A stretch of 33,455 nt of DNA from PWND01 sp964601515 (GCA_964601515.1 CAZRNU010000021.1:1-33455), one strand, 5' to 3'; numbered from the stretch's first letter, positions 7,059-16,899 are shown. The notes: generated by a model from the sequence alone, not told the origin. Numbers and translations: made by a program.

Positions 7059-9482
7059 ATGAGATTTATAAGATTGCGTTTAAACATACAACAAAAGATT
7101 CAGGTTCTTGTATTAGCGACAACATTGATAGTGTTTGCAATAACAATTGCATACATAAGTTGGCGCTCTCACGAAACGTCATTGCATGAATCAAAAAGCC
7201 TTATAGATATTAATTCTTCCAAATCGGCTCAGGAAATAGAAAAGATCTTAAATAAAGATTTTGCTGTAATCAGAACACTGGCACAAGCCTTTGTTGTTCA
7301 TAAAAACATGGAAGTTGATGAATGGAAAGCTTTGTTTAATGAAATGTATCATGAAGTTTTTGTTAATAATCCTCATTTTCATTCATTATGGGATAGTTGG
7401 GAGTTTTCATATTATGATCCGGAATGGACTTTACCTCATGGAAGGCATTTATCATATTTCCACAGAAAAGACGGAAAAATAATATATGAAGAGCTAATAA
7501 GAAGTCTTGAAGGTGATCCTGCATTATACGGAGCAGCAAAAAAAGCAGGAAAAGAAACAATATGGGAACCTTATCTAGACAGGATTGCAACAGAAGGCAT
7601 AACAGCTCATTTAATGACCACAATGACTGTTCCCATGTTTGTTGACAATAAGTACATCGGACTTGTCGGCCTCGACATAACGTTAAAAAGCCTACAGGAT
7701 ATAATTTATCAAGTTCATCCCTACGAAGAAAGCTATGCATTTATAGTGTCTAACAAAGGAATGTGCGTGGCTCACCCAGTAACAAATTACCTCGAACAGC
7801 CAATTTCAAGCTTTATGCCTGATGATGTTATTGAACAACAAATCATTGAAAGAATTCAGAAAGGAGAAGTTTTCAGCTATATGAGTAATAAGGAGCATGA
7901 AGAAAAATACTACTATTCATACACTCCTATTTATATTGGACAAACAGACACGCCATGGTCAATATGTATTGCCGTTCCAAATAGCCAAATTAGAGAAGCT
8001 GCATTAAACAATCTTATAATTTCAATTATTATCGGGATTATCGGGATTATTATAATCTCCATTATAATCAGTTTAATTTCGACAAGTATATCTAAGCCTA
8101 TAAAGAAAACGACAGAGCTCATGAAAAGAATTGCTCTCGGACAGCTCGATGAATCAATGTTGATTAACATTCAAACAGGAGATGAAATTGAAGAAATGAG
8201 CAAAGCTTTTAATACATCTATTGCAGGATTCATAAACAAAACTGAATTTGCTTCAAACATTGGTCGCGGAAATATGGACTCTGAAATAAAATTGCTGAGT
8301 GCAGATGATAAACTTGGCCAAGCATTACTCGATATGCAAAATCATTTGAAACATGCCAGAGAAGATGAGCAGCTAAGAAAAATTGAAGAAGATAAGAGAA
8401 ATTGGATTACTCAAGGCCTCGCAAAATTTAGCGATATTCTAAGACTAGAACATGGCAATATTGAAAAACTTTCATTCATCATAATCCAAAACCTAGTAAA
8501 TTATCTCAATGCAAATCAAGGAGGATTGTTTATTCTTGAAGACTCCGATAAAGAGGATATTTATCTGGAAATGAAGGCATGCTATGCATATGACAGACAG
8601 AAATTCATAGATACGAAAATAAAAATTGGAGAAGGATTGGTAGGAGCATGTTATTTGGAGAAAAAACCGATTTATCTGACTCAAATACCTGATACTTACA
8701 CCAAAATTGCCTCAGGACTTGGCGAAGACAGTCCCAATTCATTACTGATTGTTCCATTAAAATCAAATGATGATATTAATGGTGTAATAGAAATTGCTTC
8801 ATTTAATAAATTCGAAGACTATCAAATAGAATTTGTTGAAAAAGTATCAGAGAGTATTGCTTCGACTATAGCAAATGCTAAGATTGCTGCACGCACTTCA
8901 CAACTACTGGAACAATCTCAGCAACAAGCTGAAGAAATGAAAGCACAAGAAGAAGAAATGCGACAAAATATGGAAGAGCTGGCTGCTACTCAAGAAGAAA
9001 TGGCGCGCAAAACCAGTGAAACAGAAGGCATTATAAAAGCACTTGAGGCATCAAGCTATACTTTAGAATACGATAATAAAGGTTATATTCAGAATATATC
9101 AGATTCTTATTGCAGCTTTTTAGGTGTTTCAAAACAAGATTGCATTGGCAAACATCATTCATATAAGGTTGAATTTACAGATGATCAAAAGAAAGAGTAC
9201 GACCAATTCTGGGATGACTTAAGAAATGGCAGGATAAGAAAACAAAAAATCAAAGTGAATATAGACGGGAAAATCTTCCATCTGGTTGAGACCTATGCTC
9301 CTATTACAGATAGCTTCGGCAGTGTTGTTAAGATATTCAAAATAGCAAATGACATTACTGACAGCACTGTTGCTCTTGAGAAAATGAATAAAGAATACTC
9401 TTTAACAAACTCTAAATTGAATGTTTGCATTAAGGAAAAAGAAAAACTTATGGCTGCATTAAACAAGTTTAAAAAGAGCTAA
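7059..9482 (+). CDS. Membrane sensor 1: dCache-HAMP-GAF-coiled coil-PAS, no output domain
   Basis: An 807-residue signalling protein. Domains in order: TM1 (about 13-35), a large periplasmic double-Cache region (about 38-312) with a Trp-rich segment (LWDSWEFSYYDPEWT), TM2 (about 317-343, very Ile-rich), HAMP (about 344-395) and a second HAMP-like segment with GRGN...LGQAL, a conserved connector (EEDKRNWITQGLAKF), GAF (about 465-610; ANQGGLF, YAYDRQKF, IGEGLVGACY), a coiled coil (about 612-652) with EEEMRQNMEEL, and a PAS domain (about 656-770) with FWDDLRNG and ETYAPITD, like the PAS of BdlA-type chemoreceptors. It ends in a short coil. No kinase, GGDEF, cyclase, phosphatase or MCP hairpin is present. 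The start is the ATG at 7059; overlapping inverted repeats lie just upstream. The partner and ligand are unknown. Confidence 0.85.
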   Translation: MRFIRLRLNIQQKIQVLVLATTLIVFAITIAYISWRSHETSLHESKSLIDINSSKSAQEIEKILNKDFAVIRTLAQAFVVHKNMEVDEWKALFNEMYHEVFVNNPHFHSLWDSWEFSYYDPEWTLPHGRHLSYFHRKDGKIIYEELIRSLEGDPALYGAAKKAGKETIWEPYLDRIATEGITAHLMTTMTVPMFVDNKYIGLVGLDITLKSLQDIIYQVHPYEESYAFIVSNKGMCVAHPVTNYLEQPISSFMPDDVIEQQIIERIQKGEVFSYMSNKEHEEKYYYSYTPIYIGQTDTPWSICIAVPNSQIREAALNNLIISIIIGIIGIIIISIIISLISTSISKPIKKTTELMKRIALGQLDESMLINIQTGDEIEEMSKAFNTSIAGFINKTEFASNIGRGNMDSEIKLLSADDKLGQALLDMQNHLKHAREDEQLRKIEEDKRNWITQGLAKFSDILRLEHGNIEKLSFIIIQNLVNYLNANQGGLFILEDSDKEDIYLEMKACYAYDRQKFIDTKIKIGEGLVGACYLEKKPIYLTQIPDTYTKIASGLGEDSPNSLLIVPLKSNDDINGVIEIASFNKFEDYQIEFVEKVSESIASTIANAKIAARTSQLLEQSQQQAEEMKAQEEEMRQNMEELAATQEEMARKTSETEGIIKALEASSYTLEYDNKGYIQNISDSYCSFLGVSKQDCIGKHHSYKVEFTDDQKKEYDQFWDDLRNGRIRKQKIKVNIDGKIFHLVETYAPITDSFGSVVKIFKIANDITDSTVALEKMNKEYSLTNSKLNVCIKEKEKLMAALNKFKKS

Positions 9483-9632
9483 CAATTTGCAAATCTGACA
9501 TTAATGTAATGTGAAGTATATTTGCTAAACATTTTCCAAATCATTTTCGGGCAATTATATATATGCAAAAAAAACTTTTGTATATTCGTAGCTGTGCTTT
9601 TACAGATTTTCCACTTATAATTGTCGCCGTTT

Positions 9633-12065
9633 ATGAACCTAAATATTAAGCAAAAGATTCAGCTATACATTATCCTATCTATAGTTTTAGTTTTCGTATT
9701 CACTTTAGGATATATAAGTATAAATTCTCGCAATAGAGATATAATTGAGGCAAAAAGAATCATAAACCTTCAGGCAGAAAGTACTTCCAATTTATTGCAA
9801 GATAGGATAAATACAGATATAAATGTTGCGAGAAATATCAGAAACAGCTTTTTAAGTTGGCATAAATACCCCAGAGAACTAAGAGACTCAATGTATTTGG
9901 AAATGCAAAAAGATATTCTAATTGCAAATCCCGAATATATATCTATAGCTACATCTTGGGAGTATTTTCACGTTGACACAGCATGGCAAAAGCCACATGG
10001 TAGAATTCTTTGGGGTTGGTACAGAGAAAATGGGACAATCAAGGAATTAAAAGTTGAACGACACCTTGAAGGGGATGATATTAACAGTACATATTATAGA
10101 CTTAAAACCGGTAAATTTGAATTGTTTAATAACCCCGAGCCTTATTCATATACCGGCAGAAAAGAAGATGCAATTTTATCAACAAACATATCTATTCCTT
10201 TACTAAAAGACAATCAATTTATTGGCCTTGTTGGGATAGATGTAGACCAGTCAAGATTTCAAAATATTATTCTTCAGATTTCCCCCTTTGAAAGGAGCTA
10301 TGCTTTTGTTTTATCAAACAACTTGATATTCGTTGCTCATCCAAATTCGTCAATTCTTGGAAAATATATGGGTGATGAGGCAGCAGAATTATTAAATATT
10401 GAAGGAATTGAACAAAAAATCAAATCCGGTGAAGCATTCTCTGATGTAATTTTTGATAATTATACAAATGAAAAAAGCTATATAAGCTTTTTCCCAATTA
10501 CTATGGATGGCATTAATACGCATTGGACTGTAGGAATTAGTGTACCTATAAAGGTTATTTCAAAGGAGGCAAACTATGACTTATATGTCGCAATAATCAT
10601 TGGCATTCTTGGAATAGTTTTTATTAGCTTAATTACTTGGTTTATTTCTAAAAGAATTACTATTCCGGTAAAAAAGATAACAGCAATTCTATTAGATATT
10701 GCAAAAGGAAAAATTAACACCAACATGCACTTCGATCTGAAAACAGGTGATGAGTTTGAATTAATGGGAAAAGCTTTGAATACGTCTATTGATGGACTAT
10801 CGGAAAAAACAGAATTTTCTAAAGATATTGGATCGGGAAATCTAAAATCTGACTTGAATTTGCTAAGCGATGAAGATATTTTGGGAAAATCATTACTCGA
10901 AATGCGAAATAACCTTTTAAAAGCAAAAGAGGATGAAGAAATAAGGAAAATTGAAGACGGTAAGAGAAACTGGGCAACAGAAGGCTATGCAAAATTCGGT
11001 GATATTCTCAGATTAGATAATGACAATATGGATTCTTTGTCATTCAAAGTATTACAAAATCTTGTTGAATATGTTGGTGCAAATCAAGGCGGGCTTTTCG
11101 TTATAAATGAAGATGAGAGCGGTAATGCTTTCCTTGATATGTCTGCATGTTTTGCATACGACAGACAAAAGTTTATGGAGAAGCGTATTGAAATTGGAGA
11201 AGGGTTGATAGGGTCGTGCCATAAAGAAGGAAAAACAATTTATCTAACAGAAATTCCAGAAACATATATTAAGATTTCCTCCGGATTAGGAAATGAAAAT
11301 CCTAAATCTTTACTGCTGGTGCCATTGAAAGTGAACGATCAAATTTATGGAATTATTGAACTAGCCTCCTTCAATAAGTTCGAGAAACACAAAATTGAAT
11401 TCGTTGAGAAAATTGGGGAAAGTATAGCTTCAACAATATCTAACATAAAGATTAGCATCAGAACCAATGAGCTGCTTAAAAAGTCTCGCCAACAGGCTGA
11501 AGAGATGAAAGCCCAAGAGGAAGAGATGAGGCAAAATATGGAAGAACTGGCTGCTACACAGGAAGAAATGGCTCGCAAAACTAGCGAAACTCAAGGGATA
11601 ATCAACGCACTCGACGCCTCTAGCTTTATTCTTGAATATGACCTCAATGGTTATGTAACAAACATCTCAGATTCATATTGCAGATTTTTAGGCATTTCTC
11701 GAAATGACGCCATTGGGAAACATCATGCATATAGAGTTGAATTTACAAATGAACAAAAGAAAGAATACAAAAAATTCTGGGATGACTTGAAAAATGGGAA
11801 AATTAGAAAAGAGCACACTAAACTAATTGTTGAAGGAAAGGTCCATCATTTAATGGAAACATATGCCCCAATTTTCGACACAAAAGGAGAAGTTGTAAAA
11901 ATATTCAAGATTGCAAATGATGTTACTGAAAGCAAAACAGCTTATGAAACATTTTCTAGAGAAAATGAAGAATTAATTAATACAGTCGTTGAATGTAAAA
12001 AACAAATTGAGCTTCTGAAAAAAGAAAATCAAAAATTAGCTGATAACCTGAAAAAAAACAAATAA
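9633..12065 (+). CDS. Membrane sensor 2: paralogue of sensor 1, dCache-HAMP-GAF-coiled coil-PAS
   Basis: An 810-residue paralogue of the preceding gene with the same plan: TM1 (about 8-30), double-Cache periplasmic region (about 35-310; ATSWEYFHVDTAWQ), TM2 (about 316-338), HAMP and HAMP-like segments, connector GKRNWATEGYAKF, GAF (about 461-605; ANQGGLF, FAYDRQKF, IGEGLIGSC), coiled coil (about 610-650), PAS (about 653-760) and a C-terminal coil. A run of 34 residues through the coiled coil is identical to sensor 1 although many codons differ, while the periplasmic halves have diverged widely. The ATG at 9633 is chosen because an in-frame TTG at 9621 would only add MSPF. A TATATTTG element (9517-9524) may be the promoter. 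The TPR/SPOR gene starts one base after the stop, so the two are surely co-transcribed. Confidence 0.85.
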   Translation: MNLNIKQKIQLYIILSIVLVFVFTLGYISINSRNRDIIEAKRIINLQAESTSNLLQDRINTDINVARNIRNSFLSWHKYPRELRDSMYLEMQKDILIANPEYISIATSWEYFHVDTAWQKPHGRILWGWYRENGTIKELKVERHLEGDDINSTYYRLKTGKFELFNNPEPYSYTGRKEDAILSTNISIPLLKDNQFIGLVGIDVDQSRFQNIILQISPFERSYAFVLSNNLIFVAHPNSSILGKYMGDEAAELLNIEGIEQKIKSGEAFSDVIFDNYTNEKSYISFFPITMDGINTHWTVGISVPIKVISKEANYDLYVAIIIGILGIVFISLITWFISKRITIPVKKITAILLDIAKGKINTNMHFDLKTGDEFELMGKALNTSIDGLSEKTEFSKDIGSGNLKSDLNLLSDEDILGKSLLEMRNNLLKAKEDEEIRKIEDGKRNWATEGYAKFGDILRLDNDNMDSLSFKVLQNLVEYVGANQGGLFVINEDESGNAFLDMSACFAYDRQKFMEKRIEIGEGLIGSCHKEGKTIYLTEIPETYIKISSGLGNENPKSLLLVPLKVNDQIYGIIELASFNKFEKHKIEFVEKIGESIASTISNIKISIRTNELLKKSRQQAEEMKAQEEEMRQNMEELAATQEEMARKTSETQGIINALDASSFILEYDLNGYVTNISDSYCRFLGISRNDAIGKHHAYRVEFTNEQKKEYKKFWDDLKNGKIRKEHTKLIVEGKVHHLMETYAPIFDTKGEVVKIFKIANDVTESKTAYETFSRENEELINTVVECKKQIELLKKENQKLADNLKKNK

Positions 12066-12066
12066 G

Positions 12067-13458
12067 ATGAAGATTCTTACAAGCATTGTATTAACATTTA
12101 TTATTACAACAAGCATTATTGCTCAGCCCACACAGGAGGATGTTTATAAAGCAAGGGCTGAATTCAGAAAGGGAGTTCAAAAAGGAGTAGAACACGACTT
12201 TCAGGGAGCTCTTTTGCATTTTAATGAAGCTATTAAATTCAACCCCATTTATGCCGAAGCTTTTCTATATAGAGGATTAGCATTTAATGAAACCGGAGAA
12301 TTTGATGCTGCAGCTAAAGATTTTACAATTTGTATTGAACTCGACCCTAAATTCTCAGACCAAGCGCATTTCTTCAGAGGAGTTGCTAAAGTTGGATTGG
12401 GCAATTATAATGGTGCTATTCAGGATTACACCACTGCTATACAGCTAAATCCAGATTTCATAGCATTCTTCAGAAGAGGACAGGCAAATATGTTTTTAGA
12501 AGAATATGCCAGAGCTTTGCAGGATTTTGAAATTGCACTACGTCTAAACCCTGCATTATCTGAAGGCTATTTATACCGAGGAATGGCATTATATCACCTT
12601 GGACTACATCCGGAAGCATTAAAAGATTTAAGAAGAGCTTCAACAGATATGAAAAGTAATGCTGATGCGTATTATTATACTGCACTTGCCAGAATAGAAG
12701 TAAAAGACTATTATGCAGCTGTTTTGGATTTAGATAAGGCGATTGAACTTAATCCAAACCTGACTCAGGCATATAGTGCCAGAGCAAAGGCTTATACAGG
12801 TATTGGGAATAATGCAAAAGCAAGGGAAGATAATGAAAAAGCCAAAACACTTGCTCAACAAGAAGGAGAAATTATAATCACTCATCAGGAAACATCTATT
12901 ACAAAAAAAGATGATGTTTTTACAGATGAGGAAAAATCTTTACCGGATTTTGCTTCTTTATTTAGAAGTAGAGAAAAAACTGAAGCTGAAGCTGATAAAA
13001 AAGCCGAAGAAACAAAAGTTATTGAGTTATCAAAAGTTTCAGAACCGGTTATTCCACCTTCTGAACCGTTAAAGCAAGAACAAGAAAAGAATGAAAAAGC
13101 TGATACAATGCCGATTTCTGATATAAAAACAGAAGAAATAGTCCCTGTCTCTCCAAATCTAGACAATTCAGAGTCAGGCTTTTACAATAAGAAGCTAAAT
13201 AAAATTTCACCAAAAGGATTTGGCGTCCAGATAGCAAGCTACACTAATACCGACAATTTATTATCTCTTGCATCAGCTTATGAAAGTCAGTTTAATACAA
13301 ATGTCATTATTCAAATTTCAATTATTAATGGCAGAAGAATCTATAGAATGATGGCCGGCGAGTTTTCTGATAGGGTAAGTGCAGAACAATTTAGAGATGA
13401 ATTGCGCTCAGGAGATTTTCCAGACTGCTTTTTGGTGGTTTATGATAGAATGAACTAA
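12067..13458 (+). CDS. Exported TPR-repeat protein with C-terminal SPOR domain
   Basis: A 463-residue protein with a signal peptide (residues 1-20, MKILTSIVLTFIITTSIIAQ), so probably periplasmic. Residues about 30-265 form about six to seven tetratricopeptide repeats, several with the canonical A-x(3)-AI-x-L-NP pattern (GALLHFNEAIKFNP, GAIQDYTTAIQLNP, AAVLDLDKAIELNP). A linker of about 110 residues, rich in Lys, Glu and Ser, follows. Residues about 385-460 (GFGVQIASYTN, RRIYRMMAGEFSD) are a SPOR domain, which in studied proteins binds peptidoglycan strands lacking stem peptides, often at division sites. It follows sensor 2 by one base, implying translational coupling. A terminator candidate lies 20 bases downstream. 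The combination points to envelope or cell-wall scaffolding; the exact role is unknown. Confidence 0.9.
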   Translation: MKILTSIVLTFIITTSIIAQPTQEDVYKARAEFRKGVQKGVEHDFQGALLHFNEAIKFNPIYAEAFLYRGLAFNETGEFDAAAKDFTICIELDPKFSDQAHFFRGVAKVGLGNYNGAIQDYTTAIQLNPDFIAFFRRGQANMFLEEYARALQDFEIALRLNPALSEGYLYRGMALYHLGLHPEALKDLRRASTDMKSNADAYYYTALARIEVKDYYAAVLDLDKAIELNPNLTQAYSARAKAYTGIGNNAKAREDNEKAKTLAQQEGEIIITHQETSITKKDDVFTDEEKSLPDFASLFRSREKTEAEADKKAEETKVIELSKVSEPVIPPSEPLKQEQEKNEKADTMPISDIKTEEIVPVSPNLDNSESGFYNKKLNKISPKGFGVQIASYTNTDNLLSLASAYESQFNTNVIIQISIINGRRIYRMMAGEFSDRVSAEQFRDELRSGDFPDCFLVVYDRMN

Positions 13459-13477
13459 AATATTTTCAGAATTTGCA

Positions 13478-13503
13478 TTACGCTAACGTTTGCGTAACTT
13501 TTT
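13478..13503 (+). terminator. Candidate intrinsic terminator after the sensor 2 / TPR-SPOR operon
   Basis: TTACGC (13478-13483) pairs perfectly with GCGTAA (13492-13497) across an eight-base loop, followed by CTTTTT (13498-13503). The stem is only six pairs, but the place, 20 bases after the stop, fits. Confidence 0.5.
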
Positions 13504-13529
13504 GTTATCAATAATCGATAAAAAAAGAT

Positions 13530-13537
13530 TAAATTTG
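13530..13537 (+). promoter_or_regulatory. Possible minus-7 element for the glycogen cluster
   Basis: TAAATTTG matches TAnnTTTG. The nearest upstream TTG (13502-13504) is 25 bases away, slightly beyond the usual 17-23. If used, the first gene of the cluster would have a leader of about 75 bases. Confidence 0.35.
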
Positions 13538-13616
13538 CAAATCTTTAAGCCGTAAGCAACGAATAATAATATCCACAATATTTGCATATACTTTAATAAA
13601 TTACAATGGGTGAAAT

Positions 13617-15602
13617 ATGGGCTATATAAAATTTGACAAAACTCAACTTATAAACTTGGAATACTCTCTGAATAAAGAACTTATCAGAAGTAACAGAGCC
13701 GGGTCGTTTTCTAGCACAACTATTATTGGCTGTAATACTCGCAAATACCATGGATTATTAATTTGTCCTCAACCGCAGCTTGATGGTGAAAATCACGTTT
13801 TATTATCAAAAATTGATGAAACTGTAATTCAAAGAGAGGCTGAATTTAACATTGGAATAAATAAATACACCGGAGCTTTTAGCCCAAAAGGACACAAATA
13901 CATAAGGGATTTTTCAAGTGATATTATTCCAAAAATTACTTTCAGGGTTGGAGGAGTTCTTTTAACCAAAGAAATGATGATGGTAAAACATCAAGAAAGA
14001 GTAATGATTAAATACACTCTGGTAGAGGCCCAATCTCCGACTAAATTAAGAATCAAACCTTTTTTAGCATTTAGAAATATACACATATTAAGCAAACAGA
14101 ATATTGACCTTAATACCAAATATGAAGCTGTTCCAAACGGAATTATGGTAAAAATGTATGAAGGATATTCACCACTTTTTATTCAACTCTCCAAAAAAGG
14201 CGGCGAGTATGTGCATGTTCCGGATTGGTATAAAAACATTGAATATATTCAAGAACAGAACCGTGGTTACGAATTCCAAGAAGATCTTTATGTTCCCGGT
14301 TTTTTTGAAATAGATATAAAAAAAGGGGAAAGTATTATTTTTTCGACTGCTACAACAGAAATTAAGCCTCTCAGCTTGGCCAAAGAATATGAGAAAGAAG
14401 TGGAAGCAAGAATTCCAAGGAATAGCTTCCATAACTGCCTGGTTAATTCCGCCGAACAATTTATTTCTAAAAACAATGGAAGTACTGATATTATAGCCGG
14501 ATTTCCATGGTATGGACGAATTGGGCGATTTACATTTATTTCTTTACCCGGCCTAACTCTTTCTATTGACAAAGAAAAAGATTTTGTTGAGGTTATTGAT
14601 TCTATGATTAAAGAAATGAGAGGTCCTATTTTTCCTGAAACCGGCAAGAATCAATTTACCACTTACAACTCCGTGGATACTTCTTTGTGGTTTGTTTGGG
14701 CCTTGCAGCAATATGAAAAACATGGGCGTAAAAAGGAAGAGATTTGGAAAAAATATGGCAAAATAATTAAGTCAATACTAGATGGATATTCGGGCAATCA
14801 TATTCCTGGAATTACAATAGATGATAACGGAATGATATATACATCAAAAGAGTTGGCTGGTAATACCTGGATGAATTGTCAAACTGAAGGAATTTGCGTT
14901 ACTCCCAGATACGGATATATAGTTGAGCTTAATGCTCTATGGTATAATGCTATTTGCTTTGCCATTGAATTGGCAAAGACGGCCAATGAATCGGAGTTTG
15001 TACAAAAATGGGCTGAAACTACAAAGAAGATATCATTAGCCTTTAAAAAAGTTTTTTGGGTAGATTCTCAAAATTGCTTAGCAGATTATGTAGCTGACGG
15101 AATTCAAAATACTGATATTAGACCTAATCAAGTTATTGCAACTTCTGTTCATTTCAGCCCAATTGATGAGGCCATAAAGCAGAAAGTAATAGATGTATGC
15201 TACAAACAATTGCTTACACCAAGAGGACTAAGAACATTATCACCAAAAGACCCCAAATTTAAAGGTATATGCAAAGGAAATGCTATCGAGAGAAGTTGTT
15301 CAATGCACCAAGGAACTGTTTGGCCATGGCTATTAGAACACTTTGCTCAAGGTTATTTTAATTTGTACAAAGAATCTGCTTTACAATTAATCGAACCATT
15401 ATATAATGGGTTTGAAGAAACTATTAATGAAAGAGGAATCGGAACAATGTCGGAAATTCATGAAGGAGACCCACCACATAATGCTTGTGGGGCAATTTCA
15501 TTTGCACCTAGTGTAGCAGCTTTGCTTAGGGTAAACGATTTAATTGAATCTTATAAAAGAAGGTCGAAAAGAAAAGCAACATCAAATAAAAAAGATAAGT
15601 AG
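13617..15602 (+). CDS. Glycogen debranching enzyme (amylo-alpha-1,6-glucosidase, GH133 type)
   Basis: A 661-residue cytoplasmic enzyme that hydrolyses alpha-1,6 branches of glycogen. Seen: the N-terminal domain of bacterial debranching enzymes (GSFSSTTIIGCNTRKYHGLL, residues about 30-50; the typical N-x-RKYHGLL signature), a beta-rich domain to about 270, and the (alpha/alpha)6 catalytic barrel with FPWYGRIGRF, ETGKNQFTTYNSVDTSLWFVW, NCQTEG and CSMHQGTVWPW. The length matches the family. The basic C-terminus (YKRRSKRKATSNKKDK) looks unstructured. The ATG at 13617 is in frame; the ATG at 13606 is out of frame and soon stops. It heads the glycogen cluster, and the next gene begins one base after its stop, indicating translational coupling. 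Confidence 0.93.
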   Translation: MGYIKFDKTQLINLEYSLNKELIRSNRAGSFSSTTIIGCNTRKYHGLLICPQPQLDGENHVLLSKIDETVIQREAEFNIGINKYTGAFSPKGHKYIRDFSSDIIPKITFRVGGVLLTKEMMMVKHQERVMIKYTLVEAQSPTKLRIKPFLAFRNIHILSKQNIDLNTKYEAVPNGIMVKMYEGYSPLFIQLSKKGGEYVHVPDWYKNIEYIQEQNRGYEFQEDLYVPGFFEIDIKKGESIIFSTATTEIKPLSLAKEYEKEVEARIPRNSFHNCLVNSAEQFISKNNGSTDIIAGFPWYGRIGRFTFISLPGLTLSIDKEKDFVEVIDSMIKEMRGPIFPETGKNQFTTYNSVDTSLWFVWALQQYEKHGRKKEEIWKKYGKIIKSILDGYSGNHIPGITIDDNGMIYTSKELAGNTWMNCQTEGICVTPRYGYIVELNALWYNAICFAIELAKTANESEFVQKWAETTKKISLAFKKVFWVDSQNCLADYVADGIQNTDIRPNQVIATSVHFSPIDEAIKQKVIDVCYKQLLTPRGLRTLSPKDPKFKGICKGNAIERSCSMHQGTVWPWLLEHFAQGYFNLYKESALQLIEPLYNGFEETINERGIGTMSEIHEGDPPHNACGAISFAPSVAALLRVNDLIESYKRRSKRKATSNKKDK

Positions 15603-15603
15603 T

Positions 15604-16899
15604 ATGAAAGTATTAATGTTTGGTTGGGAATTCCCACCACATATCTCCGGAGGACTGGGAACTGCTTGTTACGGGCTTACAAAGGCACTTAACAAATGTG
15701 ATGTTGAAATTATTTTTGTAGTTCCAAAAGCTTATGGCGACGAAAACCCCGGAAGCATCAGGCTTGTTAATGCCAGCGATATTGAAGTTAATGTTAGCAA
15801 CGAACTTTACAAAGAACACTGGAACAAAACTTCTTTCCTTGAAATTGATTCAACCTTGATGCCTTACACAACAGAGGAGGAGTATTTCGAAATTGTTGAA
15901 AAGTTTTCTGAGACAAAACATAGTATTATTGAGAAACAAAATTTCAAATCTCAAAAATTTGAATTTTCAGGGGGGTATGGAAAGAACTTAATTGAAGAAG
16001 TAAAAAGATATGCACTAATTGCTGCAACAGTTGCTTCTCAACATGATTTTGATATTATCCATTCACACGATTGGCTTACATATTATGCTGGCATTGAAGC
16101 AAAAAGAATAAGTGGAAAGCCTCTTGTTGTGCATATGCATGCTACTGAGTTTGACAGATCAGGGGAAAATGTTAATCAAATTGTTTATGATATTGAAAAA
16201 GCAGGGATGCATGCTGCTGATAAAGTAATTGCTGTAAGCAATCTGACCAGAAATATTGTAATAAGTCGCTATGGCGTTGACCCTAACAGAGTTGTAACAG
16301 TACATAATGGTGTAGAACCAAATGAAGATAATGCATACATTGATTGCAAAAAGAATGTAAAAGAAAAGATTGTGACTTTCCTCGGAAGGATTACTTACCA
16401 GAAAGGACCTGAATATTTTGTTGAAGCAGCCAAAAAAGTTCTTCAAAAAGATAAAAATGTTAGGTTTGTGATGGCAGGCAGTGGTGATTTACTTCCAAAG
16501 ATGATTAGAAGGGTAGCTAAATTGGGAATTGCGGATAAGTTTCATTTTACAGGATTCTTAAAAGGTGATGATGTGGATAAAATGTTTGGAATGAGTGATG
16601 TTTATGTAATGCCTTCTGTTTCGGAACCCTTTGGAATTTCTCCGCTAGAAGCTATGAGAAGCAACGTGCCGGTAATTATTTCTAAACAATCTGGCGTTGC
16701 CGAAGTTTTAAAACACGCTATTAAGGTAGATTTTTGGTACATAGACGCTATGGCAGATGCTATTTATGGGCTTTTGCATTATTCTTCTTTGCCAAATATG
16801 TTTAAGCATTTCGGGAAAGAAGAAGTAGATAATATTAAATGGGACCAGGCTGGAATTAAGGTTAAAGAAGTTTATCTGGAAACCATTAACAAAAAATAA
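15604..16899 (+). CDS. GT4-type glycogen/starch synthase-like glycosyltransferase
   Basis: A 431-residue GT-B glycosyltransferase. Seen: the glycogen-synthase-like N-terminus MKVLMFGWEFPPHISGGLGTA with the donor-binding GGLG loop, IIHSHDWLTYYAG (about 158-170), HMHATEFDRSG, the linker strand FLGRITYQKGPEYF, and the catalytic E-x7-E (Glu341 and Glu349 in EPFGISPLEAMRS). It most probably extends alpha-1,4-glucan from a nucleotide-glucose donor, or makes a maltose-type primer; the donor cannot be told from sequence. It starts one base after the debranching gene stop; an in-frame ATG at 15544 would overlap that gene and add 20 charged residues unlike the family. The GH57 gene follows after 39 bases. 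Confidence 0.88.
   Translation: MKVLMFGWEFPPHISGGLGTACYGLTKALNKCDVEIIFVVPKAYGDENPGSIRLVNASDIEVNVSNELYKEHWNKTSFLEIDSTLMPYTTEEEYFEIVEKFSETKHSIIEKQNFKSQKFEFSGGYGKNLIEEVKRYALIAATVASQHDFDIIHSHDWLTYYAGIEAKRISGKPLVVHMHATEFDRSGENVNQIVYDIEKAGMHAADKVIAVSNLTRNIVISRYGVDPNRVVTVHNGVEPNEDNAYIDCKKNVKEKIVTFLGRITYQKGPEYFVEAAKKVLQKDKNVRFVMAGSGDLLPKMIRRVAKLGIADKFHFTGFLKGDDVDKMFGMSDVYVMPSVSEPFGISPLEAMRSNVPVIISKQSGVAEVLKHAIKVDFWYIDAMADAIYGLLHYSSLPNMFKHFGKEEVDNIKWDQAGIKVKEVYLETINKK

Noticed and set aside
7363..7740. Minus-strand open frame of 125 codons inside sensor 1
   Set aside because: It is antisense to a clearly conserved protein, has odd composition and no recognisable motif.
8033..8052. Short tandem repeat ATTATCGGG in sensor 1
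   Set aside because: It encodes IIG-IIG in a transmembrane helix and exists in only two copies; ordinary low-complexity coding sequence.
7059..12065. Sensors 1 and 2 as histidine kinases or chemoreceptors
   Set aside because: No H-box, N/G boxes or MCP hairpin (EVR-type tip) is present; the proteins end shortly after the PAS domain.
14169..14647. Two overlapping minus-strand frames inside the debranching enzyme
   Set aside because: They lie antisense to conserved catalytic segments and show no family features.
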